A stretch of 64,000 nt of DNA, from assembly GCA_963812965.1 (NCBI GenBank), contig CAWEXG010000012.1:323354-387353 (forward strand), read 5' to 3'. This stretch comes from DASXMT01 sp963812965 (GTDB lineage: Bacteria > Actinomycetota > Acidimicrobiia > Acidimicrobiales > RAAP-2). The notes beneath the pieces are model-generated. The model was not told the origin of the DNA, did no database searches, and saw only the letters and a list, made by a program, of their open reading frames with translations. Below are positions 1-9,239 of this stretch, piece by piece. Each line of letters begins with the position of its first letter. The first letter of the stretch is position 1. The position numbers and the translations under genes are program-made.

Positions 1-1770
1 ATCGACAAGTTGCAATCCAGGACCGGTATCATCCCCTGGTGAACCAGGGTTCGGCTGGTTGAATGCGATGGAGATCTGCATGTTGAGGGTGATCGACTGT
101 CCCGGGGCCAGCGAGAACGCGGTTGCCTCCGTGCCGCACGGCGGGGTACCGGAACCGCTGAAGTAGAAGCTTTCGCCGCCGTCGTTAATCAGTGGGCACC
201 AGTTCCCGGCGCTGTCCTGATAGTTCAGGGTGATGTCGTTGATATTCGCCCCATTCTGGAACTGCATTCGCAGGTAGAGTTGGTTGCTCCAGTCCACACC
301 CGTTGTCGGATTGGTGAGGGTCACCGACATCGGCGTCGGTGTGGGAGAGGACAGCTCAACCGTCGTCGGCAGGTTCATTGTGACCGACGGCAGTGCCTGG
401 ACGGTATAGGGGACCGCCGCTGACGTACTGCCGGCGTAGTTGATATCCCCGGAGTACACCGCGATCAGTTGGTTGGTCTGGCTCGGCAACGTCGTGGTGG
501 TGTAGGTGGCACTTCCGTTGCTGACCGGTACCGTGCTGATCACGTTGCCGTTGGCGATGAAGTTGACGCTACCTGTGGCATCGGTAGCGGTGTTGCCGGC
601 GGAGCTGATCGTGTCTGTCACCGTGACCGATGTCAGGGTCAACTGCGGGCTCTCGGGCGATACCGTCAAGGCGTTCGTAGTGGTCTTGCCCGGTGGGGGT
701 GGGATGGGAAGTCCGGTGCCTTGGAGGTTGAGCGTGGTGTTGTTATTGGTGCTACCCGCCACTTGGAACGGAAGTCCAGTGGGCGGGTTGAGCTCGGACC
801 ATGCCAAGCTGCAGCTCCCAACAGCCGACGTAGCTGAGAAGTTCGGAATGGTGTAGTTCGAGGCTGACAGCGTCACATTGCCGGTGTTCGTGTTGTAGGG
901 CGCGGTGGACTGGAAGATCATGTTGATTGGCGTCGACAGGCAGTTCTCACCGGCCGCAAGTGGCGGTGAGGTGATGTCGAGCTCGTACGAGAGGCTGTCG
1001 TTCAGCGTGATGTCACCGTTCGAGTTGATCGACCCAGTGGCCGTGCCGGGATTGACCTCGTGCATCTTGTACGTCGTACATCCGCCGGCTGCGGCGCTAC
1101 AGACATTCTGATCTGGCAAGGTCAGCGTCCCCCCTGTGATAGCTCCGGTCAGGGGTGCCACGGTGCCAGTCAGCGTGGTGGTGGTCTGGGGTGGGAAGGG
1201 CTGCGAGGTCCCGGACGGGGTCGACAGCACCGTCCAGCTGCCCGAGGTCATGTTAAGGGAGAACGCCTCGGTGCCACCGTTCCCGGCGTAGAGGGTGAGT
1301 GGACCAGAGGTTGCCGTGTCGGCAGGGCTGGCCGAGTCGGTGGCGGTGACTGCGAACGTGGCGGTGGCATCGGTGGTCGGGGTTCCCGAGAGCACACCGG
1401 TCGAGGAATCCAGGCTCAACCAGTTTGGCAATGTAGAGCCCGAGGCGACGCTCCAGGTGTAGCTCCCGGTGCCGCCGGTGGCGGCCAAGGTGACCGAATA
1501 CGGGGTGTTGAGCGGCGCCAGCGGCAGTGGCGAGGTCGTGGTGATCGACAGTGGCGTTGCTGCACTGGCGGCAGTGACGCCGATGCCAGCTACTGCTCCG
1601 GCTACCACGCCAATGACCAGGAGCGTTGCCGCTACGGCCGCGAAAAACCGGCGGGCATAGCCGCCGGTGAAGTGAGAATTACGTGACTCTGCGTGGGAAA
1701 AACTTAGGGAGTTACTCCCCCACCCCCCCCGCGAGAACTTTCCCAGATTGAGAATTCTCAGCCTGGGCAT
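1..1770 (-). CDS. Secreted Ig-like repeat protein, 5' part (copy 1, runs off the left edge)
   Basis: The frame is open from the ATG at 1770 to the first base of the window, so only about 590 N-terminal residues are present. After a short basic leader comes one hydrophobic signal segment (RRFFAA then a Val/Ile/Gly-rich stretch ending ASAAT), then a putative-Ig (He_PIG-like) domain with the TTGVLSGTP-type motif, then Big_3-type Ig-like sequence with SVTVTD and YTTTTLPSQ motifs. It is closely similar along its length to the complete gene at 58897-62892, including the DNA before the start. The start is uncertain. The frame crosses a run of eight G residues near the beginning, and the ATG at 1770 is simply the first in-frame start. 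Probable role: exported cell-surface or secreted adhesin-like protein; the C-terminal half lies outside the window. Confidence 0.8.
   Translation of the reverse strand, partial: MPRLRILNLGKFSRGGWGSNSLSFSHAESRNSHFTGGYARRFFAAVAATLLVIGVVAGAVAGIGVTAASAATPLSITTTSPLPLAPLNTPYSVTLAATGGTGSYTWSVASGSTLPNWLSLDSSTGVLSGTPTTDATATFAVTATDSASPADTATSGPLTLYAGNGGTEAFSLNMTSGSWTVLSTPSGTSQPFPPQTTTTLTGTVAPLTGAITGGTLTLPDQNVCSAAAGGCTTYKMHEVNPGTATGSINSNGDITLNDSLSYELDITSPPLAAGENCLSTPINMIFQSTAPYNTNTGNVTLSASNYTIPNFSATSAVGSCSLAWSELNPPTGLPFQVAGSTNNNTTLNLQGTGLPIPPPPGKTTTNALTVSPESPQLTLTSVTVTDTISSAGNTATDATGSVNFIANGNVISTVPVSNGSATYTTTTLPSQTNQLIAVYSGDINYAGSTSAAVPYTVQALPSVTMNLPTTVELSSPTPTPMSVTLTNPTTGVDWSNQLYLRMQFQNGANINDITLNYQDSAGNWCPLINDGGESFYFSGSGTPPCGTEATAFSLAPGQSITLNMQISIAFNQPNPGSPGDDTGPGLQLVD
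1723..1730. repeat. Poly-C/poly-G tract (8 nt) inside the 5' end of Ig-like copy 1
   Basis: Eight consecutive C on the plus strand read as G8 in the coding direction, followed by T and five more G. The equivalent place in the second copy (62892-62901) has ten. Such tracts gain or lose bases by slippage, and here a change of one base would alter which start codon is in frame. Confidence 0.8.
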
Positions 1771-1794
1771 CGCGGGTTACTGCTGTGTTGCGAC

Positions 1795-1947
1795 GTCCCC
1801 GGAACATGTACATCCCCCTGCTTTCGCTGTCGTTGGTGAAACTGTGTTGGTAACTCTGGTGTTTCGTGCTTCTCGATCAGATGGTACACACTCTTCGTTT
1901 CCCAAACTGGTCGCGATGGCATCTAACTCCAGGTTCTTGATCTTGTC
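1795..1947 (-). repeat. Duplicated upstream region of the Ig-like genes (copy 1)
   Basis: The non-coding DNA before the left Ig-like gene matches that before the right copy (62950-63108) almost base for base over its distal part, for example the block ending TTCTTGATCTTGTCAA. Similarity stops sharply at about 1947. The segment probably carries the shared promoter of both genes. No Shine-Dalgarno sequence is obvious. Confidence 0.75.
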
Positions 1948-2090
1948 AAGCATTTTTTCTAACGGCGCACGGGGTTCCAGAGGGGCCGAGGTGGGGTGGA
2001 GCCGGGTCCAGAGACCCAGAGAATCAGCTCAGAGAGCAGGTCAGCCACGGAAACCTGCGGCGAGCCCGGCATCCCTATCCGCTGGAGCCC

Positions 2091-2812
2091 CTAAACCCAG
2101 CCGGTAGCGCCTTGATCCTGTGGCAGCGCTCGTCTGGCCGAACGCAGGCGGGTAGAGCGCACACGGTTACTGACGACCCAAGGGACGTGCGCCACGGCGT
2201 CCAGGAAGAACACCGCACCCACCCCTACGCATACCCCGCCCAGCGCGTCGGTGGGATAGTGCCAACGGAGCACGACGACCGCGGCACAGACTCCGACGAC
2301 GGTGATCACTGCGGTGATCACCGTCAACCCGCGCAGCAGTCGAGGCGTGACCAGGATGGCGGCGGCGGCAAGCACGCGGCGACCGCTGTGACGGTCCCTG
2401 ACGGGTATGAGGACACTCCCCCGGCACCGATATGACGACCGACCAGCGGCTTCGCCACCTGCTGCACAACGATGACCGCACCGATCGGCGCGATGGCGCA
2501 CACAGCAGCACGAACCCAGTCACGGGTCAGCCCCACCACGACCAACACGGCAACGACGATCAAGAGCACCGAGAGCGAGCCGAGGTTGGCGAAGTCGTGC
2601 GCCCAGCGTGAGGCGCCGTCTGCCGGGAGCCACCGGTAGCCGGCGACATCGAGCCGGTTCGGTCCGGGACGGCGTACGAAGAACAGGCCGGCCAGGGAGG
2701 CGGCGCACAGCAACCCCCCACCGAACACCAGCTCAACGCCGGTTCCTATCGGCGAGGCGGCACGAGGACCCCGCCGGCGAGCGGAGAGGGATCGGATGGA
2801 CACGATCACCAC
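2091..2812 (-). pseudogene. PAP2-family membrane phosphatase, frameshifted
   Basis: Read from a GTG at 2812, the protein has several membrane segments and the first PAP2 motifs (KPLVGRHIG and SSYPSGT). The frame then changes within a GCC-rich stretch at about 2365-2395, and the second half continues in another frame with the last PAP2 motif, RWHYPTDALGG. Joined, it would be a protein of about 240 residues of the phosphatidic-acid or undecaprenyl-diphosphate phosphatase type. The usual His of the PSGH motif is Thr here, so catalytic competence is doubtful even if the frame change is a sequencing error. No operon partner is seen; the next gene upstream is a separate aldo/keto reductase. Confidence 0.7.
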
Positions 2813-2959
2813 GCTAGGGGCGACAACGACGCCCGTGGACGCGGCCCTCGGTTCGAAACAGAAGGAGTCGATGATCAGGAGGGAGTCGACCCAGGAAGGC
2901 TCGACCCGGAACAGCCCAGCCCAGAAGGTGGCGATCTCCCGAGATACGAGGCTTGCTTC

Positions 2960-3950
2960 TCAGCCGTCGATGGTGGACATGTTCGGATACCGCTCGCCGG
3001 CGGCTGCGCCCACCGGTGCCGCCTCGTCCAGGGCCCTCAGGTCGTCCGGCGTCAACTCGATGTCAGCGGCAGCCACGTTCTCCTCCAGATACCGCACCCG
3101 CTTCGTGCCCGGGATCGGGACGATGTCCTCGCCCTGTGCCAGCACCCACGCCAGTGCCAGCTGCGACGCGGTGACTTGCTTCGCTTCCGACGATCTCGCG
3201 AACCCGGTCCACCAGCTCCAGGTTCTTGGTGAAGTTCTCGCCCTGGAACCGTGGGTTGTGGCGACGGAAGTCGTTCTCGTCGAGGTCGTCGACACTGCGG
3301 ATGGCACCGGACAGGAAGCCCCGGCCGAGCGGCGAGTAGGCGACGAACCCGATCCGGAGCTCGCGCACGGTGTCGAGGACGCCGTTCGTCTCCGGGTCGC
3401 GGCTCCACAGCGAATACTCGGTCTGGAGCGCAGTAATGGGGTGCACGGCGTGGGCACGACGGATGGTCGCAGGCGAAGCCTCGCTGATGCCGAGATGGAG
3501 CACCTTGCCCGCCTCGACCAGCTCAGCCAGCGCACCCCAGGTCTCTTCGACCGGCACCGTCTGATCGACTCGGTGCTGGTAGTACAGGTCGATGTGCTCC
3601 ACGCCGAGCCGCTGCAGTGAGGCGTCACAGGCCTGGCGGACGTACTCCGGCCGCCCGTTGATCCCGAGGTACGAGCCATCCTCGCCACGCTCGTTCCCGA
3701 ACTTCGTGGCGAGCACCACCTCGTCCCGCCGAGAAGCGATCGCTCGGCCGACCAGTTGTTCGTTGACGAACGGGCCGTACATATCGGCGGTATCGAGGAG
3801 CACCACGCCCAGGTCCAGGGCACGCTGGATGGTGGTGACGGCCTCGGACTCGTCAGTCGTGCCGTAGAACTCGCTCATGCCCATGCATCCCAACCCCTCG
3901 GCCGAGACGGTCAACGCCTGGGGTCCCTGACCCAACGTTCGCTGCTCCAT
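2960..3950 (-). pseudogene. Aldo/keto reductase, frameshifted near its C-terminus
   Basis: Start ATG at 3950 (MEQRTLGQG) follows a good GAGGAGA ribosome binding site. The sequence has the classic AKR features in order: GLGCMGMSEFYG, the catalytic Asp and Tyr region LLDTADMYG, the Lys in LATKFG, the His in YYQHRVD and the NADPH-binding end IPGTKRVRYLEEN. The frame changes at about 3180, after VREIVGSEA. The last 75 residues (KQVTASQLALAWVLAQGED onward) are in a different frame and end at 2960. Joined length, about 330 residues, is normal for the AKR13/yakC-like subgroup that reduces small aldehydes and ketones in the cytoplasm. One indel, biological or technical, explains it. Confidence 0.8.
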
Positions 3951-4127
3951 ACTTCTCCTCACGTCGTGGTTCCTCGGCACAGTCCACCGGTGCATCCCGC
4001 CGCTGTCCACGCTATAGGTGCCACCCCGCCCTCACATCAGTCCTCTTCACCCACTCGTTTGGATCAAACCGCGCCAAACTGGAGACCTTCGGGACCAACG
4101 TCGAGGATCGCTCGGGCACTCCGAGAC

Positions 4128-4190
4128 ACAGAGGAACAGAGGAACAGAGGAACAGAGGAACAGAGAGAACAGAGGAACAGAGGAACAGAG
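4128..4190 (+). repeat. 8-bp tandem repeat (ACAGAGGA) before an LLM oxidoreductase gene
   Basis: Nearly eight head-to-tail copies of ACAGAGGA, with one copy extended by one base at 4160-4168. The array ends 14 nt before the ATG at 4205. Every unit contains the Shine-Dalgarno-like core AGAGGA. It lies in the divergent space between the reductase at 3950 and the gene at 4205. Confidence 0.85.
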
Positions 4191-4204
4191 TCGAGGAGAA
4201 CCGC

Positions 4205-5086
4205 ATGAGGATCGGGCTGCATGCGCTGGGGATCGGGAACGGTGCGCGGAGAGACGTCATCGACGCGGTCGCCCGCGCTGCTGATACTGACGGCTTCGCC
4301 ACGTTGTGGTCCGGCGAGCACGTGGTGATGGTGGACCGTCCTGCCTCCCGCTACCCGTACTCGTCCGACGGCCAGCTGGCGGTGTCACCGGAAGCCGACT
4401 GGCTCGACCCGTTCATCGGTCTCAGCTTCGTCGCTGCTGCCACCAGCCGTATCGGCGTGGCGACCGGCGTCTTGCTGTTGCCGGAGCACAATCCCGTGCT
4501 GGTGGCCAAACAGGCTGCTTCCCTGGACGTTCTGTCCGGTGGTCGCCTGACGCTCGGCGTGGGCATCGGCTGGTCGGCCGACGAGTTCGCCGCCCTCGGC
4601 GTGCCCTTTGAACGACGAGCAACAAGGACGGTCGAGTATGTCGAGGCCATGCGGACGTTGTGGCGAGACGACGTCGCGTCGTTCGACGGCGAGCTCGTCC
4701 GGTTCGAGTCCGTCCGGGTGAACCCGAAACCGGCGCGCAACCGACGCGTTCCCGTCATCTTCGGCGGGAACAGCGACGCTGCGCTCCGGAGGGTCGCTGC
4801 CCATGGCGATGGGTGGTACGGGTTCAACCTGGCCAAGGACGAGGTCCCTGACCGGATCGGCACGCTCCGACGGCACTGCGAAGACGAGGGCAGACCACTC
4901 CACGAGCTCCAGGCGGCGGTGGCGCTCACCGATGGCGAGCCCGACGACGTGCCCGAACTGGCCGAGATGGGCGTGACCGAGCTCGTCCTCATCGCCGCGC
5001 CTCCGGATGACCCGTCCCTCGCCACCACCTGGGTTCACGACCTCGCCACCCGCTGGAATCTGCCCGGCGACCCGTACGCAGGCTGA
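4205..5086 (+). CDS. LLM-class (F420-dependent type) oxidoreductase
   Basis: A 293-residue TIM-barrel protein of the luciferase-like monooxygenase superfamily, probably using F420H2 or flavin in the cytoplasm; substrate unknown. Visible family marks are the start MRIGLHALGIG, LWSGEHVVM, the nonprolyl cis-peptide region TGVLLLPEHNPVLVAKQ, the barrel motif GRLTLGVGIGWSADEF and the later VIFGGNSDAALRR. Length fits the TIGR03619-type subgroup of about 290 residues. The ATG at 4205 is preceded by TCGAGGAGAACCGC, a good ribosome binding site. The gene stands alone between a divergent reductase and a secreted hydrolase. Annotation to family level is secure; the substrate cannot be read from sequence. 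Confidence 0.9.
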   Translation: MRIGLHALGIGNGARRDVIDAVARAADTDGFATLWSGEHVVMVDRPASRYPYSSDGQLAVSPEADWLDPFIGLSFVAAATSRIGVATGVLLLPEHNPVLVAKQAASLDVLSGGRLTLGVGIGWSADEFAALGVPFERRATRTVEYVEAMRTLWRDDVASFDGELVRFESVRVNPKPARNRRVPVIFGGNSDAALRRVAAHGDGWYGFNLAKDEVPDRIGTLRRHCEDEGRPLHELQAAVALTDGEPDDVPELAEMGVTELVLIAAPPDDPSLATTWVHDLATRWNLPGDPYAG

Positions 5087-5230
5087 GGCGGTTGTCGGCG
5101 CCTCCCGGCGTGATGACAGCGGACGGGGGTTGTTACAACGGGCTTCTTGTGATTGGGCTTCTTGCAATTGACGCAGACATGCGCTGAGCTGCGACCACGG
5201 ATGCAGGGGGAAGCGAACAGGGGGGTTGTG

Positions 5231-7720
5231 ATGCGGCGCAGGACGTCCCAGAGGAGCCGGGTGGCAGTCAGCGCAGTCCTCATGACCATGATCGTCGCTG
5301 GGTCCGTGCTGGTGCCGGTCGCCTCTGTCGGTGGTGCCACGAGCGGCGGAGGCTCTGCTACTGCCGCGCCGGCGAACGGTGCGCGGGCTACTGCCGCGCC
5401 GGCGAACGGTGCGCGGGCTACTGCCGCACCGGCGAACGGTGCGCGGGCTACTGCCGCACCGGCGAACGGTGCGCTGGCTGCCGACGCACCGGCCCAGGAG
5501 CCCGTGACCACTGTGTCCACCACTGCGGTGTCCACCACCGCGGTGTCCGGCTTCCAGGCCCACGGCAGCGTGCAGCAGATCTGGGTCGTCGACGGGATTC
5601 GTGGCGCCACCATGCAGGTGCTGGCCCCGGACGGCAGCGTCGTGAAGCACAAGACCGCCGACGCCAACGGCAGCGCGTTGTTCAGGGGCCTGGCCCCCGA
5701 CAGCGGCTACCGGGTCCGCCAGACATCTCACGGCCGTACTGCGGAGTCGGGACGCCTGACCGTGATGACCACCAGGTCGGCTCCTCCCAGTACCTCCCTC
5801 TACAACCAGACCCTCCCCGTCAATCCCGTCACCGACACGGGCTACGGCTACATCACCACCCGGGACGGCACGAAGCTGTCGGCGTACATCCATCTCCCCG
5901 GCCCGCCCGACAAGGGCCCCTACCCCACCGTGGTCGAGTACTCGGGCTACGACCCTTCGAACCCGAACCAGGCGTTGGCCGGAACGGAGATCGCCAGTCA
6001 TCTGGCCAACCTGCTCGGCTTCGCCTCGGTCGGGGTCAACATCCGGGGCACGGGGTGCTCGGGTGGCGCATACGAATTCTTCGAGCCGTTACAGGACCTC
6101 GACGGCTACGACGTGATCGAGACGGTGGCCAACCAGCCGTGGGTGCTCGGCCACAAGGTCGGCATGGTCGGCATCTCCTACCCGGGCATCAGCCAGCTCT
6201 TCGTAGCTCAGACCGACCCACCGGACCTGGCCGCCATCACCCCGCTGTCGGTGCTGGGCAGCGCCTCGCAGGTGCTCTACCCCGGTGGCATCTTCAACAA
6301 CGGCTTCGCCGAGAACTGGATCGACGAGCTGGCCAACAACGCCAAGGTCGGCGGCGAGTCGTGGTCGGAGGCTCGTATCCAGGCCGGTGACACGACGTGT
6401 GCGAGCAACCAGAAGCTACGGCTGCAAGCGCCGAACTTCTTGACGTTCGCCAAGCAGAACCACTACTACACCAACGCCGTCGCCGGCACCCGAGACCCGG
6501 TCACCTTCGTCAACAAGATCAAGGTCCCCACCTATATGGCGTGCCAGTTCGAGGACGAGCAGGTGGGACAGAGCTGTCCCGAGCTGGTCAGCAAGTTCAC
6601 CGGGACCACGAAGGCCTGGTTCACGTTCACCAACGGCGACCACATCGACTCCCTCGACCCGGCCACTATCGAGGGGTGGTACGACTTCTTAGAGCTGTTC
6701 GTGGCACACCGGGCGCCACAGCCACTCACAGCGCTCCAGACCTTCGCGCCGGCGCTGTACGCCGAGGCCATATCGGGGTCGACCGGGGTCCAGTTCCCTC
6801 CTGATCCAGTCGAGAACCAGACGACCTACGCAGCAGCGCTGGCGATGTTCGAGACCCGTCCGAAGGTGACGGTGGCTTTCGACAACGGAGCAGGAGGTGC
6901 CCCCGGCTCACCGATCCCTGGGTTCACCCACGGGTTCTCGGACTTTCCCGTTCCAGGAACCCAGGCCCAGACCTGGTACTTCGGGCCCAACGGGATGCTG
7001 TCCACCACGAAGCCCACCACGTCGACCGCCGACTCGTGGATCTACGACCCCGGTGCCCGACCGAAGCGAGACATCGTCAGCACCAACGAGCTCGCCGTGT
7101 GGGCGGCCCAGCCCGCCTGGAACTGGACCGAGCTGAGCCCCGGCAAGGCCGTGTCGTACATCACGCCGGTACTGCAGCACAACGAAGTCATGGTGGGCAC
7201 CGGCAGCGTCGACGTGTGGCTGCAGTCCAACGCGCCCGACACCGACCTCCAGGTCACCCTCACCGAGGTCCGACCTGACAACCAGGAGGTCTACGTGCAG
7301 AACGGGTGGTTGCGGGCCAGCTTCCGGGCCCTGAACCGTGCCCAGTCCACTCCCCTCAACCCGGTCCAGACCTTCACCAAGGCCGACCACCGGAACCTGC
7401 CTGCAGGGAAGTGGACCGAGGTCCGGATCCCCATCGAGCCGATGGGTCACGTCTTCCGTGCCGGCTCTCGCATCCGCATCTCGATCGAGGCACCTGGGGG
7501 CGACACGCCGGCGTGGTCCTTCCAAGACCTCCCCGCCACGGTGGACGGCAAGCCGGTTGTCAACAAGGTCGCGCTGACCCCGACCATGCCCTCTCGAGTG
7601 GTGCTACCGGTCGTGCCCGACGTGGCAGTGCCCACTCCCCTGCCTGCTTGTAGTGCTCTTCGTGGCGAACCGTGCCGGGAGTACCAGCCGTCGGCGAACA
7701 CGGTGGCCAGCCTCAAGTAG
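5231..7720 (+). CDS. Secreted CocE/NonD or X-Pro dipeptidyl-peptidase (S15) family hydrolase
   Basis: Start ATG at 5231, after AGGGGG, gives a typical signal peptide (MRRRTSQRSR, hydrophobic core, then VGGATSG). An upstream ATG at 5153 is possible but lacks this logic. A low-complexity linker follows with four or five copies of a 10-residue unit ATAAPANGAR, then a small prealbumin-like beta domain, then the alpha/beta hydrolase with nucleophile motif GISYPG, the Asp region CQFEDEQ and the His in NGDHIDS. The C-terminal third is the S15 beta-sandwich (VDVWLQSN, FRAGSRIRISIEAPGG). Likely an exported esterase or peptidase acting on ester or amide substrates. About 830 residues, somewhat longer than the family norm because of the N-terminal additions. 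Confidence 0.88.
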   Translation: MRRRTSQRSRVAVSAVLMTMIVAGSVLVPVASVGGATSGGGSATAAPANGARATAAPANGARATAAPANGARATAAPANGALAADAPAQEPVTTVSTTAVSTTAVSGFQAHGSVQQIWVVDGIRGATMQVLAPDGSVVKHKTADANGSALFRGLAPDSGYRVRQTSHGRTAESGRLTVMTTRSAPPSTSLYNQTLPVNPVTDTGYGYITTRDGTKLSAYIHLPGPPDKGPYPTVVEYSGYDPSNPNQALAGTEIASHLANLLGFASVGVNIRGTGCSGGAYEFFEPLQDLDGYDVIETVANQPWVLGHKVGMVGISYPGISQLFVAQTDPPDLAAITPLSVLGSASQVLYPGGIFNNGFAENWIDELANNAKVGGESWSEARIQAGDTTCASNQKLRLQAPNFLTFAKQNHYYTNAVAGTRDPVTFVNKIKVPTYMACQFEDEQVGQSCPELVSKFTGTTKAWFTFTNGDHIDSLDPATIEGWYDFLELFVAHRAPQPLTALQTFAPALYAEAISGSTGVQFPPDPVENQTTYAAALAMFETRPKVTVAFDNGAGGAPGSPIPGFTHGFSDFPVPGTQAQTWYFGPNGMLSTTKPTTSTADSWIYDPGARPKRDIVSTNELAVWAAQPAWNWTELSPGKAVSYITPVLQHNEVMVGTGSVDVWLQSNAPDTDLQVTLTEVRPDNQEVYVQNGWLRASFRALNRAQSTPLNPVQTFTKADHRNLPAGKWTEVRIPIEPMGHVFRAGSRIRISIEAPGGDTPAWSFQDLPATVDGKPVVNKVALTPTMPSRVVLPVVPDVAVPTPLPACSALRGEPCREYQPSANTVASLK
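5357..5477 (+). repeat. 30-bp tandem repeat coding for ATAAPANGAR units
   Basis: Four nearly identical 30-bp units with only silent or single changes sit directly behind the signal peptide of the secreted hydrolase. They encode an Ala/Pro/Asn-rich flexible linker. The near identity at DNA level suggests recent expansion. Confidence 0.85.
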
Positions 7721-7737
7721 GTGGACCGGCCCGGGGG

Positions 7738-8979
7738 TCACAGGAGGTGCTGCAACCTCCAGACCAGGCTCGGCGGCGGCATGGTGGCCGCGGCTGTAGC
7801 TGTGGTTCCGGTTGCGGTTGTGGCTGCGGTCACCGCCGTCGCTGCTGGGGAGGGGCCCAGGCTGACATGGGCGACGGTCTGGCCAGCATGCAGGTGCGTC
7901 CCGAGCCGGACGACCGTTACATGCACGGGGACGCGCAGCCCTCCCCAACCCAGCTGCGTCAAGCTGGTGGTGGTCACGACGTTCACGGTGTGACCGTCGA
8001 CCCCGATGGCGCGGGCCACCTCGGTACCGGAACGCACGAGCATCTCGGAACGCATCCCGGCACGGACCGAATTGCTCAGGTTCGAGGCCGCAGTGAGGGC
8101 GGCGCCGATGATGGTGGCGCTCGGGCCCTGGCCCTGGTCGAGGACCACGCCGACGATCACCACCTTGTGGCCGTCGACGGTCTGGTCGTCGGCAAAGGCA
8201 AAACAACCGTTGGCTTGTGAGTCGGAGCCCGTCTTGATGCCGACGAACCCGTCCGTCCCCACAACGGCGTCGTAGTTCAACACGGTGCCGGTGACCGGGA
8301 GCGTGGCCGACGGCATGGCCACGATCTGGGCGAACACCGGATTGCGCATCGCCACCTGGGCCAGGATCAGCTGGTCCGCCGCGGTGGACACCGTCGAATC
8401 ATCGAATCCGCTCGGGTCGGTATAGGTGGTGTGGCCCATGCCGAGCGAGAAGGCGGTCGCGTTCATCTTGGTCACGAAGGCAGCTTGGCTGCCGGCGTCG
8501 TAGGTGGCCACGATGGCAGCGATGTTGTTGCCCGACGGGATGAGCAGAGCCTGGAGCAGTTGGTACTCACTCAGGGTCTCTCCGACGCTCACGGGGACAG
8601 TGGACTCGTCCTGGGCCAGACGGGCCTGCTGGTCGGCGACGTCGGCAGCCGTGACCGTATAGGTGAACCCGGTAGCCCCAACTGCCAGGGGGTGCTCCTG
8701 GAGCGTCAGGTAGGCGGTCATGATCTTCGCCAGGCTGGCGATGGGGACAGGGGTGTCTCCCCCCATGGCGCCAAAGCTGCCGACGTCTTCCACTGCCACC
8801 GCAGCCTGGCCTTCGGCCGGCCACGCCAGGGTCGGAGCAGGGCCGGGGAACTGGAGCGACACCGGTGCCACCCGGGTCACCGTGATGGCGGGAATGGGTT
8901 CCGTTATCACCCGGACGACGACCAGGGCGATCGAGACGACCAGAACGGCCACGATGACCACAACCAACGTCGTCGTCAT
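7738..8979 (-). CDS. D-alanyl-D-alanine carboxypeptidase (PBP5/DacA-like, S11)
   Basis: A membrane-anchored periplasmic-side serine peptidase that trims the terminal D-Ala of peptidoglycan stem peptides. The three penicillin-binding motifs are present in order: SLAK (nucleophile Ser and general-base Lys), SGN (IPSGNN) and KTG (GIKTGSD). An N-terminal segment MTTTLVVVIVAVLVV is a signal anchor. Start chosen at ATG 8979, just before the anchor; the same frame is open to a TTG at 9063, so the start is uncertain. The C-terminal tail is Ala/Thr-rich and not recognised. It converges on the S15 hydrolase with a 17-bp gap. Confidence 0.88.
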   Translation of the reverse strand: MTTTLVVVIVAVLVVSIALVVVRVITEPIPAITVTRVAPVSLQFPGPAPTLAWPAEGQAAVAVEDVGSFGAMGGDTPVPIASLAKIMTAYLTLQEHPLAVGATGFTYTVTAADVADQQARLAQDESTVPVSVGETLSEYQLLQALLIPSGNNIAAIVATYDAGSQAAFVTKMNATAFSLGMGHTTYTDPSGFDDSTVSTAADQLILAQVAMRNPVFAQIVAMPSATLPVTGTVLNYDAVVGTDGFVGIKTGSDSQANGCFAFADDQTVDGHKVVIVGVVLDQGQGPSATIIGAALTAASNLSNSVRAGMRSEMLVRSGTEVARAIGVDGHTVNVVTTTSLTQLGWGGLRVPVHVTVVRLGTHLHAGQTVAHVSLGPSPAATAVTAATTATGTTATAAATMPPPSLVWRLQHLL

Positions 8980-9063
8980 CCTGGAACGTTGCCGAGGACG
9001 AGCGTGGCGATGATGACGGGTCAACGGCGTCGAACCGGATGCGCAGCAGACCCATGAGGGCAA

Positions 9064-9239
9064 TTACGTCCGGTGACCACCGGTGGAGATAGTACAAGTG
9101 GCGGTACTGCATAGCCAGTACCTGCGATAACGACGGGTGCAGTCTCCACCATGTTGTGAGGGGATGGAGTGGGTGAAGGGCGAGGGGACGCACAGGTCAA
9201 CTCCTCAGAGAGGTTTCGCCACGCCCATCGCCAAAAGGG
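9064..9239. other. Short non-coding gap
   Basis: About 175 bp between the carboxypeptidase and the thioredoxin-like gene, both on the minus strand. No conserved reading frame or RNA is recognised. It probably holds the promoter of the carboxypeptidase. Confidence 0.4.

Noticed and set aside
4100..4200. CRISPR array
   Set aside because: The 8-bp units are contiguous without spacers, and no Cas gene is present anywhere in the window.
4385..6001. A 538-codon open frame on the minus strand
   Set aside because: It is antisense to the LLM and S15 genes, both of which have clear families. Its repeats mirror the 30-bp array on the other strand.
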